NCBI RefSeq assembly: GCF_000018065.1
Contig: NC_009840.1
Coordinates: 248,001 to 312,000, forward strand
Reading direction: 5' to 3'
Length of the DNA: 64,000 nucleotides
Source of the DNA: Prochlorococcus marinus str. MIT 9215
GTDB taxonomy: Bacteria > Cyanobacteriota > Cyanobacteriia > PCC-6307 > Cyanobiaceae
Shown piece by piece: positions 58,033 through 64,000 of this stretch (positions within the stretch are counted from its first letter, which is position 1; each line of letters begins with the position of its first letter). Made by a program: the position numbers and the translations under genes. The notes below the pieces were generated by a model. It was not told the DNA's origin. It saw only the letters and a list, made by a program, of their open reading frames with translations, and did no database searches.

Positions 58033-59124
58033 TTAAACTGTTTCAGCTGTAGCTGTTGGCATATCTTCGTTTTCGTCAGTTTGTTCAAATAACATTTGTT
58101 TATATTTCGCAGCCATTTCTTCAGCTTTACTAAAAACTTTTTGAGGGTCAGTTAGCATATCGCCTGGTTCAGGTTCAAGTGCTTTAGTAGATAATGAAAT
58201 TCGGCCTCTTTCTGAATCAAGGTCAATTATCATAACTTTCATTTGGTCATTTACATTTAAAACATTATGAGGAGTTTCAATATGTTCATGGCTAATCTCA
58301 GAAATGTGCAATAGACCACTAACACCGCCAATATCAATAAAGGCTCCATAAGGTTTAATACCTTTTACAGAACCAACAACAACTTCCCCTACCTCAAGTC
58401 GGTTCATTTTTTTCTCAACTAAAGCTCTTCTATGACTTAGTACTAATCTATTTCTTTCTTCATCAACTTCAAGAAATTTTAAAGGTAAATACTCACCTTC
58501 TAAGTCATCTTTAATTTTTCGAGCACTTATATGAGAGCCTGGGATAAAACCTCTTAAGCCCTCTACCCTAACAAGAGCTCCGCCTCTGTTTGTTGCAAAA
58601 ACTTCGGAGTATATAGTTGCATCTTCTTTTTGGAGTTGTCTAACCCTTTCCCATGCTCTTTGATATTCAATTCTTCTAATGGAGAGAGCTAATTGGCCAT
58701 CTTCATTCTCTTCACTCATTATAAAAAATTCTCTACTTTCTGAAGGTTGTAAGACATCATTAAGTCCTTCAACTCTATTTATTGAAACCTCTTGAACAGG
58801 CATAAAAGCAGCTGTTTTTGCTCCTATATCTATCATTGCCCCTTTGGGCTCTAGAGCAAAAACGGTACCTTTAACTAGATCGCCAGGCTTAAAGTTATAG
58901 TCATATTTACCCAAAAGTGATGCAAATTCTTCTTGAGTGAATCCTGCGTTATCAAAATCCGTATTTGTTCTGCTAGAGGAAGAATCTGCTGAAGGGATAT
59001 CGCTATTCTCGAATGATAAATCTTCCTCATTTTTGGATGCTGAATCATTATCTAAATCAGACGAATTTTTAATTTCTTGATCTTCAGAAAGTTCTTTAAT
59101 GGTTTGGGAAGAATTTTCGTTCAT
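58033..59124 (-). CDS. rpsA: 30S ribosomal protein S1 homologue
   Basis: The 363-residue protein has an acidic, Ser-rich N-terminal extension then three S1 RNA-binding domains. They start at about residues 82 (GDLVKGTVFALEPKGAMID), 160 and 245 (GEVVVGSVKGIKPYGAFID). It helps mRNA binding to the ribosome. Three domains instead of six is usual for cyanobacteria. Its leader holds two inverted repeats that may serve autoregulation. Confidence 0.94.
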   Translation of the reverse strand: MNENSSQTIKELSEDQEIKNSSDLDNDSASKNEEDLSFENSDIPSADSSSSRTNTDFDNAGFTQEEFASLLGKYDYNFKPGDLVKGTVFALEPKGAMIDIGAKTAAFMPVQEVSINRVEGLNDVLQPSESREFFIMSEENEDGQLALSIRRIEYQRAWERVRQLQKEDATIYSEVFATNRGGALVRVEGLRGFIPGSHISARKIKDDLEGEYLPLKFLEVDEERNRLVLSHRRALVEKKMNRLEVGEVVVGSVKGIKPYGAFIDIGGVSGLLHISEISHEHIETPHNVLNVNDQMKVMIIDLDSERGRISLSTKALEPEPGDMLTDPQKVFSKAEEMAAKYKQMLFEQTDENEDMPTATAETV

Positions 59125-59138
59125 TTGTTATATCGCAG

Positions 59139-59153
59139 ACTACCTAAGGTAGT
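59139..59153 (-). promoter_or_regulatory. Inverted repeat in the rpsA leader
   Basis: ACTACCT-A-AGGTAGT lies 15 bases upstream of the rpsA start and can fold in RNA as a 6-bp stem with a 3-base loop. A second imperfect dyad (TGCTA to TAGCA) lies just upstream, at about 59163-59189. S1 leaders in other bacteria use structure for feedback control; the role here is inferred. Confidence 0.4.
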
Positions 59154-59233
59154 TAGAAAGGAATGCTACTAGCCTGCAAACCAATAGCACAGAATGTTTG
59201 TGATATGTATTCTACACTTTAAGATGCTGAATT

Positions 59234-59713
59234 TTATGAAATTGATGCCAATTGGTTTTTTGAACTTCCTTTTAAAGATTCAAGAGTAGAAATAAAATCT
59301 TTTACCCCATTAAATTTTCTGTAAACCGAGGCGTATCTTATATATGCGACTTCGTTTTCTTTTCTAAGATTTTTAAGTATTAATTCTCCGATTTGTGACG
59401 ATTTAATATCTTTATTAGAGTCTTGAACGATTTGTGATTCAATTCCATCTACGAAATTAATAATTGCTTCACTGCTGAAGTTAGTCTTTTCGCAAGCTCT
59501 TGATATTCCAGTAAATAATTTTTGTTTATCAAATAATTCTCTGCTACCATCTTTTTTCATAACTGAAACAGGCATTGATTCTACTCTTTCATAAGTTGTA
59601 AATCTAAAACTGCAATTTAAGCATTCTCTCCTCCTTCGAACACTTTTACCACTATCAGCGGACCTTGATTCCAAAACTCGGCTATCTGTGTTTTGACAGG
59701 TTGGACACTGCAT
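59234..59713 (-). CDS. nrdR: Transcriptional repressor NrdR
   Basis: NrdR senses ATP/dATP and represses ribonucleotide reductase genes. The 159-residue protein has a zinc ribbon with Cys3, Cys6, Cys31 and Cys34 (MQCPTC and CLNC), then an ATP-cone domain (about residues 49-139). It follows psbT by 95 bases on the same strand. No reductase gene is in the window. Confidence 0.96.
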   Translation of the reverse strand: MQCPTCQNTDSRVLESRSADSGKSVRRRRECLNCSFRFTTYERVESMPVSVMKKDGSRELFDKQKLFTGISRACEKTNFSSEAIINFVDGIESQIVQDSNKDIKSSQIGELILKNLRKENEVAYIRYASVYRKFNGVKDFISTLESLKGSSKNQLASIS

Positions 59714-59773
59714 ATGGTGAAATAAACTACTCTTTAACTCTAATAGTAGAGTAATATTTTAATTATGAAAAGT

Positions 59774-59801
59774 AAAAAACCTCTTGTTAAAGAGGTTTTT
59801 T
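59774..59801. terminator. Terminator hairpin downstream of psbT
   Basis: AAAAAACCTCT pairs with AGAGGTTTTTT around a 6-base loop. It lies 8 bases past the psbT stop on the minus strand and ends in a T-run, separating psbBT from nrdR. Confidence 0.85.
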
Positions 59802-59808
59802 ACTAAGT

Positions 59809-59907
59809 TCATTTTCTATCGAATTTAGGAGGGTCTCTAAAGGCGACAGCAAAGAATAAGGTAACAACTGCTAGAGTTAGAATAAGAACGTAAGCGAAAG
59901 CTTCCAT
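59809..59907 (-). CDS. psbT: Photosystem II reaction centre protein T
   Basis: This 32-residue ORF was found by hand translation. [19 protein letters not shown] is the helix and [10 protein letters not shown] the tail, a textbook PsbT. It follows psbB by 23 bases, the conserved psbB-psbT order, and is followed by a terminator. Confidence 0.96.
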   Translation of the reverse strand: MEAFAYVLILTLAVVTLFFAVAFRDPPKFDRK

Positions 59908-59930
59908 AAGATTAAGTAATAAAGTTTAGT

Positions 59931-61454
59931 TTAAACCCTTCCTGGGATTCTTCTTGTGGTTTCGTCACCAAGCTTCTTGAATAAACCAAATTCAACTTGG
60001 TCACCAATGTCAGCATCAATTCCAGCAAATCTTCCCTTATAAAGAGTCCTTGAAGCATGCCACCAATGGCCAAATAAGAATAGTAAACCGAAACATAAAT
60101 GAGCGTATGTAAACCATGCTCTTGGGGAGCTTCGGAATACACCGTCAGATTTATAGGTTTCTCTATCGAACTTGAATGCTTCTCCAAGCTGAGCCTTTCT
60201 AGCTAGTCTTTTGACAACTGCAGGGTCAGTAAATGTTTGCCCATTAAGGTCTCCACCATAGATAGTCGCTGTAATGCCAGTTTGTTCAAATGAATACTTT
60301 GCTTCAGCTCTTCTGAATGGAATATCGGCTCTTACATTACCTTCTTTATCTTCGAGGATAACAGGGAAGTTTTCAAAGAAGTTTGGTATTCTTCTAACTT
60401 CCAAATCATTTCCATCTTTATCTTGGAAAGCAATATGGCCCTGCCAACCAGTTGGTAAACCATCTCCATTTACAAGCGCTCCGACTCTAAATAATCCTCC
60501 TTTGGCGGGACTATTACCGACATAATCATAAAAGGCTAATTTCTCTGGAATGGATTCATAGGCCTCTTCTCTGGTCGCACCATTATCAATAGCAGCTTGT
60601 ACTCTTCTATTAATCTCGGTTTTGAAATAGCCAGAATCCCATTGATATCTGGTAGGACCAAATAATTCAATTGGAGTTGTTGCTGAGCCGTACCACATTG
60701 TCCCGGCAACTACAAATGATACGAACAGAACAGCTGCTAGAGCACTGGCTAAAACCCCTTCTAAGCTTCCAAGTCTTAGTGCTTTGTATAATCTTTCACC
60801 CGGTCTATTGGTAATGTGGAAAATTCCCCCAATAATACCTAAAAGTCCAGCTGCAATGTGGTTTGCAACTATTCCACCAGGGTTGAATGGATTAAATCCA
60901 TCAACTCCCCAAGAAGGAGAAACGGGTTCCACATGACCAGTTAAACCGTATGGATCTGAAACCCAAATACCTACATTTGCACAATGAAAAGCTCCGAATC
61001 CAAAACAAGTAATTCCTGCTAAAAGTAAGTGAATACCAAATATTCTTGGTAGATCAAGGGCAGGTTCCCCAGTTCTTGGGTCTTCCCATAAATCTAGATC
61101 CCAGTATGTCCAATGCCATATTGATGCAAGAATTAAAAGTCCACTAAATACAATGTGGGCTGCTGCAACCCCTTCAAAACTCCAGAATCCAGGATCAACT
61201 CCTGTAGCACCAGTAATATCCCATCCGTTCCAACTACTTGTGATGCCTAGTCTTGCCATGAAAGGCATGACGTACATTCCCTGCCTCCACATTGGATTGA
61301 GAACAGCATCAGAAGGATCAAAAATGGCTAATTCATAAAGAGCCATAGAACCGGCCCAGCCGGCTAATAATGCAGTATGCATGAGATGCACAGCAAGTAG
61401 TCGACCTGGGTCGTTAATAACTACTGTGTGAACTCGATACCAAGGCAATCCCAT
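59931..61454 (-). CDS. psbB: Photosystem II core antenna CP47
   Basis: CP47 binds chlorophyll a and passes excitation to the reaction centre. I chose the ATG at 61454 ([12 protein letters not shown]), giving 507 residues, the normal length; a longer frame adds 15 unsupported residues. Six helices with conserved histidines ([36 protein letters not shown]-like end [12 protein letters not shown]) and a large lumenal loop are present. psbT follows. Confidence 0.98.
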   Translation of the reverse strand: MGLPWYRVHTVVINDPGRLLAVHLMHTALLAGWAGSMALYELAIFDPSDAVLNPMWRQGMYVMPFMARLGITSSWNGWDITGATGVDPGFWSFEGVAAAHIVFSGLLILASIWHWTYWDLDLWEDPRTGEPALDLPRIFGIHLLLAGITCFGFGAFHCANVGIWVSDPYGLTGHVEPVSPSWGVDGFNPFNPGGIVANHIAAGLLGIIGGIFHITNRPGERLYKALRLGSLEGVLASALAAVLFVSFVVAGTMWYGSATTPIELFGPTRYQWDSGYFKTEINRRVQAAIDNGATREEAYESIPEKLAFYDYVGNSPAKGGLFRVGALVNGDGLPTGWQGHIAFQDKDGNDLEVRRIPNFFENFPVILEDKEGNVRADIPFRRAEAKYSFEQTGITATIYGGDLNGQTFTDPAVVKRLARKAQLGEAFKFDRETYKSDGVFRSSPRAWFTYAHLCFGLLFLFGHWWHASRTLYKGRFAGIDADIGDQVEFGLFKKLGDETTRRIPGRV

Positions 61455-61589
61455 CGGTAAATTTCTAGTAACTATGCTGACTAAACAGCTAAACATCACG
61501 ATAGTAAGGGTTTTTTAGTCTTTGAGGGATTTTTGTAAATAAATTAATTTTATTGATAAAATTGCCTAAATCACTTTGCACAACTTTAG

Positions 61590-61656
61590 TTTTGGCGAAT
61601 TTTTGAAAAAAAATTGTTAATATTTTGGTCACAATTCTCAAAGAAAAGCGCCAAAA
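61590..61656. repeat. Separated inverted repeats between psbB and ferredoxin
   Basis: TTTTGGCG at 61590-61597 and its complement CGCCAAAA at 61649-61656 flank the centre of the 221-base divergent spacer (61455-61675). They could be operator half-sites or coincidence. No known regulator motif is recognised; the rest of the spacer is plain A+T-rich DNA. Confidence 0.25.
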
Positions 61657-61675
61657 TGTAGAAAATAACAAAAAA

Positions 61676-62038
61676 ATGACAACTATCAGATTTATCCGAG
61701 AAGGATTGGATATTCAATGCAAGCCTGGAGAAAATTTAAGGGAATTAATAATAAGAGAAAAATTACAACTTTACGGATTAAAAGGTTTATTAGGAAACTG
61801 CAATGGTGCAGGACAATGTAGCACTTGTTTTGTTTCAATTGAAGGAGGAAATAAAAATTCCCTTAGTCCACTTACTTTTGTTGAAGAGGAAAAACTTAAA
61901 AATAGACCAGAAAATTGGCGACTTGCATGCCAAACATTGATAAGATCTTCAGCCTTGATTTTAACAAAACCACAATCTCCTCCCTCAAATTTAGATGAAC
62001 TTAAACAAATTAGTGAATATAAAAAATTACCTCGTTAA
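61676..62038 (+). CDS. [2Fe-2S] ferredoxin-like protein
   Basis: The 120-residue protein starts at ATG 61676 (MTTIRFIREGLDIQ). Cluster ligands are Cys42, Cys48 and Cys51 (CNGAGQCSTC) and Cys85 (LACQT). The C-x5-C-x2-C spacing is of the adrenodoxin type rather than the C-x4-C-x2-C of photosynthetic PetF. It therefore likely serves a specialised electron-transfer role. A 17-residue upstream extension of the frame is unsupported. Confidence 0.9.
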   Translation: MTTIRFIREGLDIQCKPGENLRELIIREKLQLYGLKGLLGNCNGAGQCSTCFVSIEGGNKNSLSPLTFVEEEKLKNRPENWRLACQTLIRSSALILTKPQSPPSNLDELKQISEYKKLPR

Positions 62039-62140
62039 TTGTTTAAGACTGTTAATCAGTTGATAAAAATTGTTGATTTTTCCACTTTATTTAACGAAAT
62101 ATGCCTATAGTCTTAATACTTAATAGAAATTGTTAATTAA

Positions 62141-62293
62141 ATGGAAACGACTAATTTTGGATTTGTTGCGAGCCTTTTATTCGTGGGGGTTCCAACAATT
62201 TTCCTCATAGGTTTATTTTTATCGACTCAAGAAGGTGAAAAGTCAAGCTTCTATTCAGACTCTGGTAAAGGTAAGCTTGATCCCAAAAGGTAA
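62141..62293 (+). CDS. psbM: Photosystem II reaction centre protein M
   Basis: This 50-residue ORF was found by hand translation. METTNFGFVASLLFVGVPT leads into one helix (IFLIGLFLST) and a polar tail ending KLDPKR. PsbM sits at the photosystem II dimer interface. It lies 11 bases ahead of prmC. Confidence 0.95.
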   Translation: METTNFGFVASLLFVGVPTIFLIGLFLSTQEGEKSSFYSDSGKGKLDPKR

Positions 62294-62304
62294 GACTTTC
62301 CTAA

Positions 62305-63174
62305 ATGTTTTGCATTTCTGTAAAACAATTTTTATTGTGGAAAAAAAAGCAACTTTCTAAAGGAGGAGATAATCAATCTCTTGTTTTTTTAATTGAATGT
62401 ATAGGAGGGATTTCAAAAGGTGATTTGAACTTTTTGAGCCTTAACCCAGAAAATAAACTGTATCTAAAAAAAAACTTAGATCATTTAGAATCTATTTGGC
62501 ATGATCATTTATTAAATTCTTCGCCTATACAATATCTATGTGGAATAACTTTTTGGAGGGACTTAAAATTAAAAGTTACTAACAAAGTACTTATCCCGAG
62601 ACCAGAGACAGAGCTTATTGTTGATATTGTCTTTAATATATTTGGAAAGAAGTCAAACAAATTTCTTTTTGCTGAATTAGGAACTGGATCAGGCGCTATA
62701 AGTATTGCTTTGGCGTTGGCCTATCCATTGAGCCATGGAGTGGCAACTGACATAGACCAAAATGCATTAGAAGTAGCTATTCGAAATTACAGAAATTCTT
62801 CTAAACAATCAAATTTGAAATTTTTTTGTGGAAATTGGTGGTCCCCACTTGAAAGTTTTAAAGGAAAACTAGACCTCGCTATTTCAAACCCTCCATATAT
62901 CCCTAGCGATACTTATGAGAAATTACCCAAAGAAGTTAAAAATTTCGAACCCAAAATTGCTTTATTAGGCGGAGAAGATGGTTTAAAACACATTAAGGAA
63001 ATAATACAAAAAGCGCCATTATTTTTAAAAGAGAAGGGCTGGTTAATTTTAGAGAATCATTTTGATCAAAGTGAAAAAGTAAAACAATTACTTATTAAAA
63101 ATCAATTTACGTCAATAGAAATTGTGAAAGATCTTTCAGGTATTGGAAGGTTTACTATTGGAAGATATAAATAA
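62305..63174 (+). CDS. prmC: Release factor glutamine methyltransferase
   Basis: PrmC methylates the GGQ glutamine of release factors using AdoMet. The 289-residue protein has the AdoMet site AELGTGSGAISIALAL and the catalytic NPPYIP at about residue 195. RPETELIVD sits between. It is followed by tsaC after 23 bases. Confidence 0.95.
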   Translation: MFCISVKQFLLWKKKQLSKGGDNQSLVFLIECIGGISKGDLNFLSLNPENKLYLKKNLDHLESIWHDHLLNSSPIQYLCGITFWRDLKLKVTNKVLIPRPETELIVDIVFNIFGKKSNKFLFAELGTGSGAISIALALAYPLSHGVATDIDQNALEVAIRNYRNSSKQSNLKFFCGNWWSPLESFKGKLDLAISNPPYIPSDTYEKLPKEVKNFEPKIALLGGEDGLKHIKEIIQKAPLFLKEKGWLILENHFDQSEKVKQLLIKNQFTSIEIVKDLSGIGRFTIGRYK

Positions 63175-63197
63175 ATTACTATAGGTTAATAATCTAA

Positions 63198-63779
63198 ATG
63201 AATTTAGTAGATTGTAAATCCGCCTTGAAGACTCTTAAAAGTGGTTTACCTATAATTTTTCCAACTGACACATTACCAGCAATTGGATGCCTGCCAGAAT
63301 TTTCAAATATTATTTATGAGTTTAAAAAAAGAGATAAAGATAAACCCTTAATTCTTATGGGAGCAGAACACAAACAATTAATTGATTATGTCAATGAATC
63401 AGCTAAAAAAGATTATGAAAATATAGCTTCAAAATATTGGCCGGGTGCTTTGACAATGGTTATTCCTGCTTCAGAAACGCATACTACAATCATCACAAGC
63501 AATGATCTTACTCTTGGTTTGAGGATTCCAAATTCATATATGGCACAATCTCTCATTAGAGAAACAGGCCCATTGTTAACTTCAAGTGCAAATCTTTCAG
63601 GTTTTAAAGGATCAATTACAGTTGAAGGTATTTCTCAAGACTTTCCTTCTGTAAAGATTCTAGGACCTATTCCTTGGGGAAAAATAAGTGGAAAAGCTAG
63701 TACTATTATATTTTGGAAGAAAAGTGGAGATTGGAGGCTGATTAGAGAAGGAGAAGTATTAGTTAAGGAATTGTATTAA
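63198..63779 (+). CDS. tsaC: L-threonylcarbamoyladenylate synthase (Sua5/YrdC family)
   Basis: This enzyme makes the threonylcarbamoyl-AMP used for the t6A37 tRNA modification. The 193-residue YrdC-domain protein has FPTDTLPAIGC, KKRDKDKPLILM, YWPGALTMVIPA and LLTSSANLSG. The C-terminal Sua5 domain is absent, which is normal for the short form. A tiny membrane-protein gene starts within its stop codon. Confidence 0.9.
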   Translation: MNLVDCKSALKTLKSGLPIIFPTDTLPAIGCLPEFSNIIYEFKKRDKDKPLILMGAEHKQLIDYVNESAKKDYENIASKYWPGALTMVIPASETHTTIITSNDLTLGLRIPNSYMAQSLIRETGPLLTSSANLSGFKGSITVEGISQDFPSVKILGPIPWGKISGKASTIIFWKKSGDWRLIREGEVLVKELY

Positions 63780-63946
63780 TGTTTTTATTATTGTTTTTTG
63801 TTTTATTAATTCAATTTATTACTTATTGGATATTTGAACCTCTTGCATCTTTTTTAGAGTATGTTCTCGAAATAAGAGTGTTTCCTATCATTACTCTAAT
63901 AGTTTTAATCATTTTATTCTCAACAAAGAGTATTGAACAGAATTAA
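63779..63946 (+). CDS. Small membrane protein overlapping the tsaC stop
   Basis: This 55-residue ORF was found by hand translation. It starts at the ATG of a TAATG stop-start overlap with tsaC. Two hydrophobic stretches (about residues 1-19 and 35-47) flank a polar middle with EYVLEIRVFP. The tail STKSIEQN is polar. No family is recognised; the stop-start coupling favours a real gene. Confidence 0.6.
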   Translation: MFLLLFFVLLIQFITYWIFEPLASFLEYVLEIRVFPIITLIVLIILFSTKSIEQN

Positions 63947-63957
63947 ATAAATCAAAA

Positions 63958-64000
63958 TGCCGGCTAACAGATTTGAACTGATGACCTTCGCTTTACAAAA
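63958..64000 (-). tRNA. tRNA-Thr (anticodon TGT), 5' part beyond the window
   Basis: The 3' part of a tRNA is visible on the minus strand. It has a TTTGTAA anticodon loop with TGT, a TTCAAAT T-loop and an acceptor strand AGCCGGC with discriminator A. The remainder lies past position 64000, so the fold cannot be completed. Confidence 0.85.

Noticed and set aside
59912-60187. 91-residue minus-strand frame across the 3' end of psbB
   Set aside because: It lies in another frame inside psbB coding DNA and has no protein-like features.
61455-61499. 15-residue N-terminal extension of psbB
   Set aside because: CP47 universally starts MGLPWYRVH; the extension is chance open frame.
1-64000. Mobile elements, CRISPR arrays, prophage or toxin-antitoxin modules
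   Set aside because: No transposase, integrase, direct-repeat array or phage structural gene was seen; gene content is core cyanobacterial throughout.

Overview
The window comes from a marine picocyanobacterium, almost certainly a high-light-adapted Prochlorococcus. The DNA is very A+T-rich and tightly packed. It carries eleven photosystem II genes, ndhCKJ, chlD and many cyanobacterium-specific families (DUF3146, DUF3155, DUF3181, DUF3769). It also holds a reduced phycoerythrin beta subunit (cpeB) beside its lyase (cpeS), with no phycoerythrin alpha subunit or phycobilisome genes nearby. That combination, together with a DNA photolyase, is typical of high-light Prochlorococcus. I cannot name the strain from sequence alone.

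Layout. 1-3.6 kb: DUF3146 (partial) and pth, psbH, then psbN, psbI and an LptD-like outer-membrane protein. 3.6-8.3 kb: a minus-strand run glyA-cinA-leuC-leuD behind tRNA-Arg. 8.4-14.3 kb: two small cyanobacterial proteins, murJ, sfsA, the ammonium transporter amt with an NtcA box and a strong terminator, then ispH. 14.4-21 kb: DoxX, purH, an esterase, DUF3155, a histidine kinase, cobS, tgt and psbK. 21-31.5 kb: a Gfo/Idh/MocA oxidoreductase, a CorC-type protein, tRNA-Met, pyrE, ygfZ, a RecB-like nuclease, phosphoglucomutase, an inosine/xanthosine triphosphate pyrophosphatase, a carotenoid oxygenase, hisB and fabI. 31.6-43 kb: a redoxin, a DegT aminotransferase, photolyase, NUDIX, folK, chlD, an MCE/ABC lipid-transport pair, a CofD/YvcK-like protein and ndhCKJ. 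43-45.5 kb: the photosystem II assembly block rubredoxin-ycf48-psbEFLJ. 45.5-55.3 kb: mtnP, an oxidoreductase-SelD fusion, a CCA-adding-type enzyme, a UvrD helicase, cpeB/cpeS and small proteins. 55.3-64 kb: a sugar kinase, metK, an S1 protein, nrdR, psbT, psbB, a ferredoxin, psbM, prmC, tsaC, a small membrane protein and the 3' part of a tRNA-Thr.

How the genes work together. The main theme is photosystem II: core antenna (psbB), cytochrome b559 (psbE/F), small subunits (psbH/I/J/K/L/M/T), psbN, and the assembly factors Ycf48 and membrane rubredoxin. The rest is core biosynthesis and housekeeping. There are no transposases, integrases, CRISPR arrays or phage genes, and gene content is the ordinary conserved backbone. 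No intergenic stretch exceeds about 250 bases.

I did not find a convincing undescribed multi-gene system. The points most worth a second look are: a cobS gene with no canonical start codon; a symmetric 16-bp dyad centred between divergent psbH and psbN; three consecutive hairpins in the DUF3155/histidine-kinase spacer; a 59-residue ORF overlapping the start of cpeS; the pervasive interlocking of convergent gene ends with very few intrinsic terminators; and the oxidoreductase-SelD fusion 10 bp from divergent mtnP.
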